The position numbers and the translations under genes were made by a program. A DNA stretch of 33,400 nucleotides from Mariprofundaceae bacterium (lineage in GTDB: Bacteria > Pseudomonadota > Zetaproteobacteria > Mariprofundales > Mariprofundaceae). The first letter of the stretch is position 1. Each line of letters starts with the position of its first letter. The DNA lies in contig JAIPJD010000003.1 in assembly GCA_021734365.1 (NCBI GenBank), positions 1-33,400 of the forward strand, in the 5' to 3' direction. This document shows positions 15,691-23,439 of this stretch, in pieces. A model generated the notes under the pieces. That model was not told the origin of the DNA. It saw nothing but the letters and a program-made list of their open reading frames with translations, and searched no databases.

Positions 15691-16518
15691 ATGAAAAAAC
15701 TTCTGGTACTTTCTATGGTGGCAATATTTACCCTGACAATGGTCGGCGTTGACGAAGCCGACGCACGCCGCTTCGGTGGCGGTTCAAGCTTTGGTAAATC
15801 ACGCATGTTCAAACAGCCAACTCAGTCCGCAACAACAACCCGGAAGGCAACCCCTGCCAATACTCAGAAAGGTTCGGCGCGCACCGGTATGATGGGCATG
15901 ATCGGCGGACTGGCTCTTGGCGGCCTGCTTGGAGCAATGTTCTTCGGCGGCGCATTTGAAGGGATCAACTTCTTCGACATCCTGATCCTGGGAGGGCTGC
16001 TCTTTATTCTGTTCAGGTTCCTCGGCCGCAGGGCAAGGGGCGCCAATGCCATGGCATTTGCCGGAAACCAACAGAGCTCTAACGGCCTCTTTGGTGGAGG
16101 AGCCGGTGAAGGTGCGCCTGTGCAGGGCCATGCGGTTACACCGGACATTGATACCGAATTCTTTCTTGCTGCCGCCAAATCTATTTTCGTTCGCATGCAG
16201 GCTGCATGGGACAAAAAGGATATGGATGAGATTCGCGGCTTCTGCCTGCCTGAAGTAGCCAACCGTATTGAACTGGAGATGAGCGGCCTGGGTGAGAAAA
16301 CCACCGAAACAGAAGTGGCCACCCTCAATGCTGAGATTACCGATGCATGGGTGGAATCAGGCCTTGAGTGGGTTGCCGTTCACTTCACTGCCATGATTCA
16401 GGAGCAGGAGTCAGGTATCGAGACCACATCAGCAGAAGTGCAGGAGCACTGGATTTTCCAGCATGACCCGAACTCTGATGATCCAACCTGGTATCTGGCA
16501 GGTATTCAGCAGAGCTGA
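15691..16518 (+). CDS. Tim44-like domain membrane protein
   Basis: 275 residues. Signal sequence 1-25 (cleavage near DEADA-RRFGGGSSFG), a low-complexity Ser/Thr/Gln linker, two adjacent hydrophobic Gly-rich segments (about 66-85 and 90-110), then a C-terminal Tim44-like/NTF2-type domain (about 150-275, from DTEFFLAAAKSIFVRMQAAWDKKDMDEIRGF). Bacterial relatives are inner-membrane proteins of unclear role. ATG 15691 has AGGA six bases upstream; the TTG just before it adds one residue. A strong terminator follows, closing the HIT-dciA-Tim44 group. Confidence 0.88.
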   Translation: MKKLLVLSMVAIFTLTMVGVDEADARRFGGGSSFGKSRMFKQPTQSATTTRKATPANTQKGSARTGMMGMIGGLALGGLLGAMFFGGAFEGINFFDILILGGLLFILFRFLGRRARGANAMAFAGNQQSSNGLFGGGAGEGAPVQGHAVTPDIDTEFFLAAAKSIFVRMQAAWDKKDMDEIRGFCLPEVANRIELEMSGLGEKTTETEVATLNAEITDAWVESGLEWVAVHFTAMIQEQESGIETTSAEVQEHWIFQHDPNSDDPTWYLAGIQQS

Positions 16519-16539
16519 TTAGCCATTCCACAAAACTTC

Positions 16540-16572
16540 AAGGGCGCTTCAATCGAAGCGCCCTTTTCTTTT
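16540..16572 (+). terminator. Strong rho-independent terminator
   Basis: AAGGGCGCTTC pairs with GAAGCGCCCTT around the tetraloop AATC, followed by TTTTCTTTT. It ends the Tim44-like transcript. Confidence 0.95.
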
Positions 16573-16617
16573 ATACCAAGTTAACCTATAAATGACTATG
16601 GGATAGGAGAGGAATAC

Positions 16618-17442
16618 ATGCAAAAAACCTTAATAATACTGATGTTTATTCTAGCTCTGATAATCCTTGCCACACTAATCGCTAGCCTGTCAGGCTCGTA
16701 CATACTCATTGGAAATGCCGACTTGGAACTGTCTAAGCGCCTTGCACTGTTACCTTCTGTTGCAATCAGCGCTGGTGTTCTCGTTGCTATTCTCACATTT
16801 TCTAGGGAGAAAAATAAACAGGAAACTGAACGTCAAAGGCATGAGTCAAAAGTCTTTCTTGAACGTGCAAGCCATGGTTTTGCTGCAGCCATTGATTTAC
16901 TTTCCGATCAAAATAATGATCGCGTCACATGGATTCGTGCATCACGCACCCTGCTAAAAGCAGTTGAACTAAAAAACCAAATTACCACGCCAGAATATCA
17001 ATTGGCATATGAACTTGAAGAAGAACAGGCCCGAAACGAGCTTTACATAATTCTATCCATAGAAGATCAGGTTACTGGCGAACGAAAATCATTACCACCT
17101 CAATTCTTTTATGGAATTAGCGACTGGGCCTCCTGCAAGACTCTTGATGAAGCAGCAGTCAAAGCTTCAAATAATATTGAAGCTTATTCGGTCACAATTG
17201 ATGAAGTACCACCTCAATCATCACTCAAACCTCTTGCCCGACGTTCTATCACTGCAATTTTTGATTTTATTGAAGACCCAGAAAATTATACCGACCCTCT
17301 AGATTCCGTCGAAGACTGGGATGAAAACTGGGATTCTTCATTTGGAATTAACCAAGGGGCGCGTCGTTACGTAGCCCACACCAAACAAAAACATGCAGTC
17401 GATGGAAAACTACATGAATATAATAAAGCTAGTGAAAGCTGA
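16618..17442 (+). CDS. Unidentified two-helix membrane protein
   Basis: 274 residues, function unknown. Two transmembrane helices near the N-terminus (about 5-27 and 44-61), then a basic juxtamembrane coiled coil (REKNKQETERQRHESK) and a soluble domain with FLERASHGFAAAIDLL and DRVTWIRASRTLLKAVEL. The end is acidic (SVEDWDENWDSS). The RxES-F-L-x40-W-RA-RTLL pattern recalls unnamed proteins scattered in gammaproteobacteria. The DNA is clearly richer in A/T than its neighbours and codon use differs (many AAA, AAT, ATT, TCA), which suggests acquisition. SD GGAGAGGA precedes ATG 16618. It sits between a terminator and a REP-like scrap. Confidence 0.8.
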   Translation: MQKTLIILMFILALIILATLIASLSGSYILIGNADLELSKRLALLPSVAISAGVLVAILTFSREKNKQETERQRHESKVFLERASHGFAAAIDLLSDQNNDRVTWIRASRTLLKAVELKNQITTPEYQLAYELEEEQARNELYIILSIEDQVTGERKSLPPQFFYGISDWASCKTLDEAAVKASNNIEAYSVTIDEVPPQSSLKPLARRSITAIFDFIEDPENYTDPLDSVEDWDENWDSSFGINQGARRYVAHTKQKHAVDGKLHEYNKASES

Positions 17443-17455
17443 TCCTTTCACTACT

Positions 17456-17482
17456 AAAAAGTGCCGGGGGTCAGAGCCCTTT
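17456..17482. repeat. REP-like short element
   Basis: AAAAAGTGCCGGGGGTCAGA followed by GCCCTTT is quasi-palindromic (AAAG...CTTT outside, GGG...CCC inside). It matches the GGGGTCAGAG-type repeats that I recall near REP-associated tyrosine transposases. No transposase is in the window. It overlaps the stop codon of the GFA gene by two bases. Confidence 0.45.
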
Positions 17483-17873
17483 ACTGAGGAGCCTCAGAAA
17501 AGCTTTTGAGAGAGGCATCATAATTCAGCCAGTCCAGATCATGGGAAATCCAGATATGTTCAAATGCATCGATGTGTGGAACATCATCAAGCGTAGCGAC
17601 ACGGACAATCACCTGACCCTCATGTAACCACTCGGCCATCAGGGGCGAACCGCAGTTCGAGCAGAAATGGCGCAACTTGCCGGGTGAGGATTCGAAGTGA
17701 GAAAGCTTCTCCTTGCCTTTCAGCCAGCGGAAGTGATTTCGAAATGCCCGAGCATTGGATGAGAAGGCAGTAGCCTGAGCCTTCCTGCACGACTGGCAAT
17801 GGCAGTGTCTTACCGGGCCGGTAAATGCATCCACCCCGTATTCAATCGCTCCACACAGACAGCTGCCTTTCAT
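17481..17873 (-). CDS. GFA (CENP-V) family zinc protein
   Basis: 130 residues. Zinc ligands are present as GSCLCGAIEY, RHCHCQSCRKA and RHFCSNCGSPL, with the family end HIWISHDLDWLNYD. The fold is that of glutathione-dependent formaldehyde-activating enzyme, but most members have unknown substrates and non-enzymatic formaldehyde binding has been argued for the type protein. It lies nine bases downstream of rluC's start side on the same strand order (rluC ends at 17883) and may be read from the rluC transcript. Confidence 0.88.
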   Translation of the reverse strand: MKGSCLCGAIEYGVDAFTGPVRHCHCQSCRKAQATAFSSNARAFRNHFRWLKGKEKLSHFESSPGKLRHFCSNCGSPLMAEWLHEGQVIVRVATLDDVPHIDAFEHIWISHDLDWLNYDASLKSFSEAPQ

Positions 17874-17882
17874 AGTGTACCC

Positions 17883-18836
17883 CTATTCCGAAACCAGTTC
17901 TTTCCAACTTTCCGGCAATGAAACCCGAAGCTCAATCGGCTCATGTTTCACCGGGTGCTCAAAGCGAAGGCGCCACGCATGCAGAGCCAGACCTCTGCCG
18001 CCGATCTTTTTGAACTGTTTGATATCTTCTTTCTCTGCATATTTCGGATCCCCGAGAATCGCATGCCCTTCAGAGAGCAGTTGAACCCGTAGCTGGTGCG
18101 TACGTCCACTGTGCGGATTCAGGGCCACCAGCGCGTATTTAAAGCCATCCCGCCCGGCTTCCAGCACCACCTGATAGTCGGTGATCGACTCCTTCCCCTC
18201 TTCGTCATCAATCACCATGCGCTCACCACCCACGGTGATACCTTTGGAGAGATTTGAGATCATGCGCCCTGCATACGGGTATGGATGCCCCTTCACCCAG
18301 GCGAAGTAGGTTTTCCGCATATCGCGTTCACGAAACGATTCGGTCAGTTTTCTCAGTGCTTCGAGATTCTTGGCCATTAGCAGCACACCACTTGTATCCC
18401 GATCCAGTCGATGGGCAAGGCGAAGGTCGGAGAGTTTGCGTATCTCTTTCAGCGCCTCGATCAGCCCTGCTCCATGCCCGCTGCCGCCATGCACCACCAT
18501 CCCGGCAGGTTTGTTAACGGCCAGCAGCCACTGATCCTCGAACAGAACATCAATGGAGTTAACCTTATGCAGCAGACTGGCAGGAATGGCGTCCGGCGAC
18601 TGCGGTTTGGCCTCGCTGCGAAGCGAACCGGGCAGGAATATTTCGTCACCGCTTACCACCCTGCTCTCAGGTTTCTGACGTTTGCCATTCACCCGGACGT
18701 TGCCCTTTCGGATCAAACGCATGATCAACGAGCGTCTTTCATTGCCAAGTCTGCGAACAAGAACGCGGTCCAGACGACTGCCATCCTCATTTTTATCAAC
18801 AATTATGCGGCTTTGGACAACTTCCGAGCTTGCCAA
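17883..18836 (-). CDS. rluC: 23S rRNA pseudouridine synthase RluC
   Basis: RluA-family pseudouridine synthase of 317 residues. An N-terminal S4 RNA-binding domain (about 12-70, DGSRLDRVLVRRL and GNVRVNGKRQKPESRVVSGDEIFLP) precedes the catalytic domain with NKPAGMVVHGGSGHGAGLIEAL, LAHRLDRDTSGVLLMAKN (catalytic Asp) and HSGRTHQLRVQLLSEGHAILGDPKY split over the usual spacing. The start is TTG 18836 with GGAGG five bases upstream; longer in-frame extensions have no domain content. It is divergent from rne, the same arrangement as in E. coli, which favours RluC over other paralogues. Confidence 0.88.
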   Translation of the reverse strand: MASSEVVQSRIIVDKNEDGSRLDRVLVRRLGNERRSLIMRLIRKGNVRVNGKRQKPESRVVSGDEIFLPGSLRSEAKPQSPDAIPASLLHKVNSIDVLFEDQWLLAVNKPAGMVVHGGSGHGAGLIEALKEIRKLSDLRLAHRLDRDTSGVLLMAKNLEALRKLTESFRERDMRKTYFAWVKGHPYPYAGRMISNLSKGITVGGERMVIDDEEGKESITDYQVVLEAGRDGFKYALVALNPHSGRTHQLRVQLLSEGHAILGDPKYAEKEDIKQFKKIGGRGLALHAWRLRFEHPVKHEPIELRVSLPESWKELVSE

Positions 18837-19039
18837 TACACCCTCCGTTCCGTTAGTCTCCTGGACTGTGCAGCAAGTTCCACGTGATTTAACGCTGCCT
18901 GCCAAGCTGTGATGGCCACCTGAAACCAGATTAAAACATGGTGATCCTGGGCCTCCGGCAGTGTACTGAGAAAACCGGGTAGGATATAGATAAACCGGTA
19001 AATGGTAGGCGGAAGCTGACTCACCTGCGTGTTGAGCAT
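18803..19039 (-). CDS. Possible small protein upstream of rluC
   Basis: A 78-residue frame from ATG 19039 to TAA at 18803, overlapping the first codons of rluC by 34 bp in another frame. The sequence (MLNTQVSQLPPTIYRFIYIL, then an aromatic helix LIWFQVAITAWQAALNHVEL, then a basic tail RRLTERRVYWQARKLSK) looks like a plausible amphipathic helical protein, and codon choice is not odd. There is no good ribosome site. The same DNA is the far leader region of rne on the other strand, so it may instead be untranslated. Confidence 0.35.
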   Translation of the reverse strand: MLNTQVSQLPPTIYRFIYILPGFLSTLPEAQDHHVLIWFQVAITAWQAALNHVELAAQSRRLTERRVYWQARKLSKAA

Positions 19040-19143
19040 GCACTTAAATAAAAAGTGATCCGTCTGACGGTTTAGCTCCGGTTACGGCATGTTGATAGAC
19101 AACATAAATGTCGTAAGCCGTTGAAAAAATTAGGAAATATGAG

Positions 19144-19165
19144 ACTCCTCCGTTGGGTGAGGAGT
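19144..19165 (+). promoter_or_regulatory. Hairpin in the rne 5' leader
   Basis: ACTCCTC and GAGGAGT pair perfectly around an 8-nt loop, 38 bases before ATG 19204. E. coli rne has a long structured leader through which RNase E controls its own mRNA. The rluC-rne gap here (367 bp) is of similar size, so an analogous role is inferred. Confidence 0.4.
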
Positions 19166-19203
19166 GCGTAATTTGTAAACCACAGGCGGCATAAGGATGT
19201 CGC

Positions 19204-21600
19204 ATGACTATGAAAAAGCTGATGCTGATTAATGCATCACACGAAGAAGAGAGCCGGGTTGCCATTGTTCATGGTGAATACCTTCAGGAACTCGATATTG
19301 AATCCGCCCAGAAAGCACTCACCAAAGGCAATATCTACAAAGGCACCATCACCAAGGTTGAGGCAAGCCTGCAGGCTGCATTTGTAGAGTACGGTTCCAA
19401 CCGGCAGGGCTTCCTGTCGCTGAGTGAAATTCACCCCGACTACTGGAAAGAGGGTGTGGACAAGACCCTCGATCCCCGCAAGGTCAATATTCAGGATGTA
19501 CTTGAACGCAAACAGTCAATCCTGGTGCAGGTGGTCAAGGAGGAGCGCGGCAACAAGGGTGCAGCACTCACAACGGTCATCTCACTGGCAGGGCGCTATC
19601 TTGTACTGAGCCCTAACACCACCCGTGGTGGCATCTCCCGAAAACTCTCCGATGACGTCCGTCGAGCCATGAAGGAGGTTCTCTCCCAACTGCAGGTGCC
19701 GGACAATATGGGTCTGATTGTTCGTACTGCGGGCAAGGATCAGACGTTTGATTCACTTGAACGTGACTACTCTTACCTGCGCCGCCTCTGGGATGAGATT
19801 CGTATCAAGGGTGAATCAGCTCCGACGCCATCGTTAATCTATCTTGAGGGCGACCTGGCAACACGGGCGATTCGTGACCATTTCACCGATGACATCAGTG
19901 AAATCTGGGTGGACAACCATGAGATATACACCCGCACCAAAGAGTTTGTGCATGCCGTACTGCCGGGTAAAGAGAAGCTGGTGAAGCTCTATCGTGGCAA
20001 GAAACCCCTCTTTCGCCACTATGGTATAGAGCCACAATGTGAGGAGATTCATGAGCGGGAGATTCGACTACCCTCCGGTGGTTCAATCGTATTCGACCCG
20101 ACCGAGGCCCTCACATCCATTGATGTGAACTCCTCCCGTGCCACCAAGGGTAAGCATATCGATGATACTGCACTTGCTACTAACCTTGAAGCAGCTGAAG
20201 AGGTTGCCCGTCAGCTCCGAATTCGTGATATCGGTGGCCTGATCGTTATCGACTTTATCGACATGGCCTCCCGTAAGCATGCGCAACAGGTTGAAGAACA
20301 GCTTCGGCTTGCTACCAAGGCTGATAAGGCACGCATTCAGCTTGCCCGCATCTCCCGCTTTGGACTTCTGGAGATGTCCCGTCAGCGCTTGCATCCATCA
20401 GTTCGTGAAACGACCTCGGAGACCTGCCCGCGCTGTACCGGACGTGGCCATGTCCTCACTGTCGAATCAATGGCGTTGCAAATGCTAACGCGCATGGAAG
20501 ATCTGGCAGAGGCAGGCAAGAAGCCAACGCTCGTGGTCCAGGTTCCATCCAATACCGGTGAGTACCTGATGAACAACAAGCGCGACAATATTGCCCGTAT
20601 CGAAGAGAACTACGATGTGCAGATCACACTTCAGATCCGTCCCGAACTTGTGATCCCTCACTACCGTATCGAGCGCCACTGGAATGAGGAGAACCAGCAG
20701 CGCGTCGAAGTGCTCGAAGATACAACCAAAGGCAAGAAGCAGGCACGTTCCGGCCGCAAACTGAAACCACTTAAGCCTGTTGTTGGAATTCCGCCGGCAC
20801 CCGACAGCCGTCGCAGGCAAGGCTCATCCGCTAAAAGCTGGTGGTTATCATTGATTGAATCGATCTTTGGCAACAATAAAAAGAAGAAAGCCGGAGAGAA
20901 GGACAGGAAGCGTTCCGAAAGCCGAGGTGGCAGACGCCGCGATCAGAGTGGCCGTAACCGCAACCGCCAGGCACGCGACAACCAGCCCCGTGCCCGACAG
21001 GATGCAGACCAGCCACAGCAGGATGCCAGGCCAGGCGAAGAGAAGAAGAGACGTCCCCGACGCAGAAATCGCCAACGCCCCAGGCAGGAAGCTGATCCGA
21101 GCCAGCAGACAGAGGAGAAACAGCTGAGCGATGGTATAACACCTGTGGAGAGCGGTTCACCGGAAAAGAGTGGTGACACCACCCAACGTAGCAAAAAAAG
21201 ACGCAGGAGACGCCGCCCTTCCAGTGGGAACGGCTCATCAGAGAACAGTCAGGAAAACCGGGCCTCCCAGAGTGAATCTGAGGGTTCCGAACAGAGGCCT
21301 GTGACAGTCCATGATGACGCTCCGAAGGCTGAGCAGAAGCCCGAGTCAAAACATGATGACACCCCGAAGGCCGAGAAGAAGTCCAGGTCAAAACGTGATG
21401 ACGCCCCGAAGGCCGAGAAGAAGCCCGAGTCAAAACGTGATGACGCCCCGAAGGCTGAGAAGAAGTCCAGGTCAAAACGTGATGACGCCCCGAAGGCTGA
21501 GCAGAAGCCCGAGTCAAACCATGATGATACCCCGAAGATTGAGCAGAAGCCTGAAAACACTGCACCTGCTTCAACCGCCACAGTAACCGGTCCATTCTGA
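19204..21600 (+). CDS. rne: Ribonuclease E
   Basis: Main endoribonuclease for mRNA decay and rRNA/tRNA maturation. 798 residues. The N-terminal catalytic half (1 to about 510) has the S1 domain (KGNIYKGTITKVEASLQAAFVEYG), the 5' sensor/RNase H-like regions, the Mg site (SIDVNSSRATKG and VIDFIDMASRKH) and the zinc link CPRCTGRGH. An amphipathic segment with aromatic residues (about 546-556, SWWLSLIESIF) resembles the membrane-targeting helix of E. coli RNase E. After it come Arg-rich RNA-binding stretches (RGGRRRDQSGRNRNR; KKRRPRRRNRQRPR) and six 14-residue repeats (DDAPKAEKKPESKR type). The long tail argues for RNase E rather than RNase G. SD AAGGA precedes ATG 19204. rluD begins at or just after its stop. 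Confidence 0.95.
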   Translation: MTMKKLMLINASHEEESRVAIVHGEYLQELDIESAQKALTKGNIYKGTITKVEASLQAAFVEYGSNRQGFLSLSEIHPDYWKEGVDKTLDPRKVNIQDVLERKQSILVQVVKEERGNKGAALTTVISLAGRYLVLSPNTTRGGISRKLSDDVRRAMKEVLSQLQVPDNMGLIVRTAGKDQTFDSLERDYSYLRRLWDEIRIKGESAPTPSLIYLEGDLATRAIRDHFTDDISEIWVDNHEIYTRTKEFVHAVLPGKEKLVKLYRGKKPLFRHYGIEPQCEEIHEREIRLPSGGSIVFDPTEALTSIDVNSSRATKGKHIDDTALATNLEAAEEVARQLRIRDIGGLIVIDFIDMASRKHAQQVEEQLRLATKADKARIQLARISRFGLLEMSRQRLHPSVRETTSETCPRCTGRGHVLTVESMALQMLTRMEDLAEAGKKPTLVVQVPSNTGEYLMNNKRDNIARIEENYDVQITLQIRPELVIPHYRIERHWNEENQQRVEVLEDTTKGKKQARSGRKLKPLKPVVGIPPAPDSRRRQGSSAKSWWLSLIESIFGNNKKKKAGEKDRKRSESRGGRRRDQSGRNRNRQARDNQPRARQDADQPQQDARPGEEKKRRPRRRNRQRPRQEADPSQQTEEKQLSDGITPVESGSPEKSGDTTQRSKKRRRRRRPSSGNGSSENSQENRASQSESEGSEQRPVTVHDDAPKAEQKPESKHDDTPKAEKKSRSKRDDAPKAEKKPESKRDDAPKAEKKSRSKRDDAPKAEQKPESNHDDTPKIEQKPENTAPASTATVTGPF
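21313..21564. repeat. Six tandem 42-bp repeats in the rne tail
   Basis: Six consecutive 14-codon units beginning GAT GAC/GAT, encoding DDAPKAEKKxxSKR variants that alternate PES and SRS in the middle. Units 2-4 are almost identical in DNA. Unit size is a multiple of three, so copy changes keep frame. Confidence 0.88.
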
Positions 21601-21617
21601 TAGAACACGAAGGTAAC

Positions 21618-22565
21618 ATTGAGAAGCTGACCATTTCGGAGAATCTGGATGGTCAGCGTCTTGATTTCGCACTGTCAGAGCTAAGCAAGCTCTCACGCAC
21701 CCGGATCAAACAGCTGCTGAATGAGGATGCCATCTTCGGCCCTCATGCCCCGCTCAAACCCTCGCTCAAGGTTCTGTCGGGTGAGAATTACTCCATTAAC
21801 ATTCCGGATAGCAAGCCACTGGAACTTGTTGCTGAGAATATCCCTCTCGACATCCTCTTTGAAGATGAATATCTGGTCATTATCAACAAGCCTGCGGGCA
21901 TGGTGGTACATCCGAGCCACGGCCATGATCACGGGACACTGGTTCATGCCCTGCTGCATCACTGTCCCTCCCTTCCGGGCATCAATGGCATAGAGCGTCC
22001 CGGTATCGTCCACCGTCTCGACAAGGAGACATCGGGAAGCATTGTTGTTGCAAAGACGGAAGCTGCGCACCAGCAACTCGTCGAGCTCTTCTCGACCCAT
22101 GATATCGATCGCCAGTATCTGGCCTGGAGCCGTGGCGTTCCGAACTGGCGGCAAAAGCGAATTGAGCTGCCCATCGGGCGCAATCCCCATCATCGGCAAA
22201 AGATGGCTGTGATTGCAACCGGCAAAGAGGCCATCACCGATGCCAGAATTGAGCAGAGCTACGAGCGTCTCTTCTCCCGCATCCGGCTTACACTGCACAC
22301 CGGACGCACGCATCAGATTCGTGTACATCTCACCCATGAGCAGCTACCCATCCTGGGTGACACCACCTATGGCCGCCATTTTAATCCCGGCAATCAGATC
22401 CCGGAACCGGCCCGGAGCGCCATCAAATCACTCAACCGACAGGCACTTCACGCAGAGGTTCTCGGGTTCAGACATCCAGTAACCGGTGAAGTCCTGCACT
22501 GCAGGGCTCCCCTGCCCGATGATCTGAAACACCTCTCCGCCGCACTTGATCAAACCTATGGCTGA
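21618..22565 (+). CDS. rluD: 23S rRNA pseudouridine synthase RluD, non-ATG start
   Basis: RluA-family enzyme for helix 69 pseudouridines. The frame is continuous from the rne stop. An S4 domain (LTISENLDGQRLDFALSELS, then SRTRIKQLLNEDAIF) precedes IPLDILFEDEYLVIINKPAGMVVHP, IVHRLDKETSGSIVVAKT (catalytic Asp) and LHTGRTHQIRVHL. No ATG, GTG or TTG occurs before ATG 21900, which would delete the S4 domain and part of the catalytic core. ATT 21618 has GAAGG four bases upstream and gives 315 residues with the usual RluD N-terminus. The alternative is CTG 21597, which overlaps the rne stop (CTGA). The pgeF start overlaps its end by eight bases, as in many bacteria where rluD and pgeF (yfiH) are adjacent. 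Confidence 0.88.
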   Translation: MEKLTISENLDGQRLDFALSELSKLSRTRIKQLLNEDAIFGPHAPLKPSLKVLSGENYSINIPDSKPLELVAENIPLDILFEDEYLVIINKPAGMVVHPSHGHDHGTLVHALLHHCPSLPGINGIERPGIVHRLDKETSGSIVVAKTEAAHQQLVELFSTHDIDRQYLAWSRGVPNWRQKRIELPIGRNPHHRQKMAVIATGKEAITDARIEQSYERLFSRIRLTLHTGRTHQIRVHLTHEQLPILGDTTYGRHFNPGNQIPEPARSAIKSLNRQALHAEVLGFRHPVTGEVLHCRAPLPDDLKHLSAALDQTYG

Positions 22566-23322
22566 GCCCGGTTTTCTGCGCTCGAAACTGCTTGGTGAAA
22601 TCGGTATCACGGCCATTTTTTCTGAACGCCATGGTGGCATAAGCCCGGCTCCTTTCGATTCGCTTAACCTTGGCCACGGCATGGGCGACAGCAGCAAAAA
22701 CGTTGAAATCAATATGGCAAGGCTTGTTGAAGCAGCAGGACTCGGCGCCCGCCCGCATCAGGCTGAGCAGGTGCATGGGGTGGAACATGTTATATGCTCA
22801 GGAACGGGCCTGCTCCACAGCGAGCAGGCTGACATTCTTATCAGCAATGAACCGGCGATTCCAATTGCAGTACGCACGGCAGACTGTCTGCCCATCCTGA
22901 TGGCGGATCCGGTCAATAGAGTCGTTGCCGCAGTGCATGCAGGCTGGCGGGGAAGTGCTGCCGGGGTTGTTATCACCGCAGTTGAACAGATGCTGAAGAT
23001 GGGTGCCAGAGAGGAGCATATCCGTGCAAGCCTGGGCCCATGCATTGGCCCCTGCTGCTTTAAGGTGGATGACAATACGGCAGAGCTTCTGAAAAAAAGT
23101 ACCACCGGAGCAGAAGAGGCTGTTGTCTACACACCCGAACCGCATCCGGATCTGACCGCTATCAATCGGCTTCAGCTCAAAGAGACGGGTGTGAAAGAAG
23201 ATCATATTGAGACGTTTGACATCTGCACCTGTTGCCATCCCGAACGCTTCTACTCCTACCGTCGGGATCACGGCACAACCGGGAGACATCTGGCCGTTGT
23301 CGCCCTGCCCGAAGCGCCTTAG
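22558..23322 (+). CDS. pgeF: Peptidoglycan editing factor PgeF (YfiH, laccase-domain)
   Basis: 254 residues. The family metal/active-site motifs are present: HQAEQVHG, VRTADCLPILMADP, AAVHAGWRGSAAGV and SLGPCIGPCCFKV, with DICTCCHPERFYSYRRD near the end. PgeF removes wrongly incorporated L-Ser at position 1 of muropeptide precursors; some homologues have purine nucleoside activity. ATG 22558 overlaps the rluD stop (ATGGCTGA), a conserved operon. Its own stop TAG (23320-23322) forms the first bases of the palindromic element that follows. Confidence 0.94.
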   Translation: MAEPGFLRSKLLGEIGITAIFSERHGGISPAPFDSLNLGHGMGDSSKNVEINMARLVEAAGLGARPHQAEQVHGVEHVICSGTGLLHSEQADILISNEPAIPIAVRTADCLPILMADPVNRVVAAVHAGWRGSAAGVVITAVEQMLKMGAREEHIRASLGPCIGPCCFKVDDNTAELLKKSTTGAEEAVVYTPEPHPDLTAINRLQLKETGVKEDHIETFDICTCCHPERFYSYRRDHGTTGRHLAVVALPEAP

Positions 23323-23428
23323 GGCCTGTTAACATAAAATCTAAACGAAACGCTGCTGCTCGAAATGCCTTGTAATGACTCAAAAACAGCCGTGTCGCTA
23401 CGCTTGGATTTTATGTTAACAGGCCCTA
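23320..23428. mobile_element. MITE-like palindromic element between pgeF and bamD
   Basis: Inverted arms 23320-23347 and 23401-23428 match at 26 of 28 positions, the outer 22 (TAGGGCCTGTTAACATAAAA TC) perfectly, around a 53-bp centre. There is no coding capacity and no clear target-site duplication. The left arm supplies the pgeF stop codon and the right arm ends 11 bases before the bamD ATG. The GGGCCTGTTAACA end is one I recall as a recurring repeat in bacterial genomes. A MITE or a long regulatory hairpin are both possible. Confidence 0.7.
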
Positions 23429-23439
23429 GACTCCGCCGA

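Noticed and set aside
18837-19203. tRNA, RNase P RNA or other stable RNA gene in the rluC-rne gap
   Set aside because: No cloverleaf and no conserved RNase P or 6S core sequence was found on either strand.
20831-21634. 267-codon minus frame over the rne tail
   Set aside because: Its repeats are the mirror of the 42-bp rne repeats and it has no ribosome site or family features.
23365-23439. Upstream start for bamD
   Set aside because: It would translate the palindromic element and put 25 residues before the lipoprotein signal peptide.
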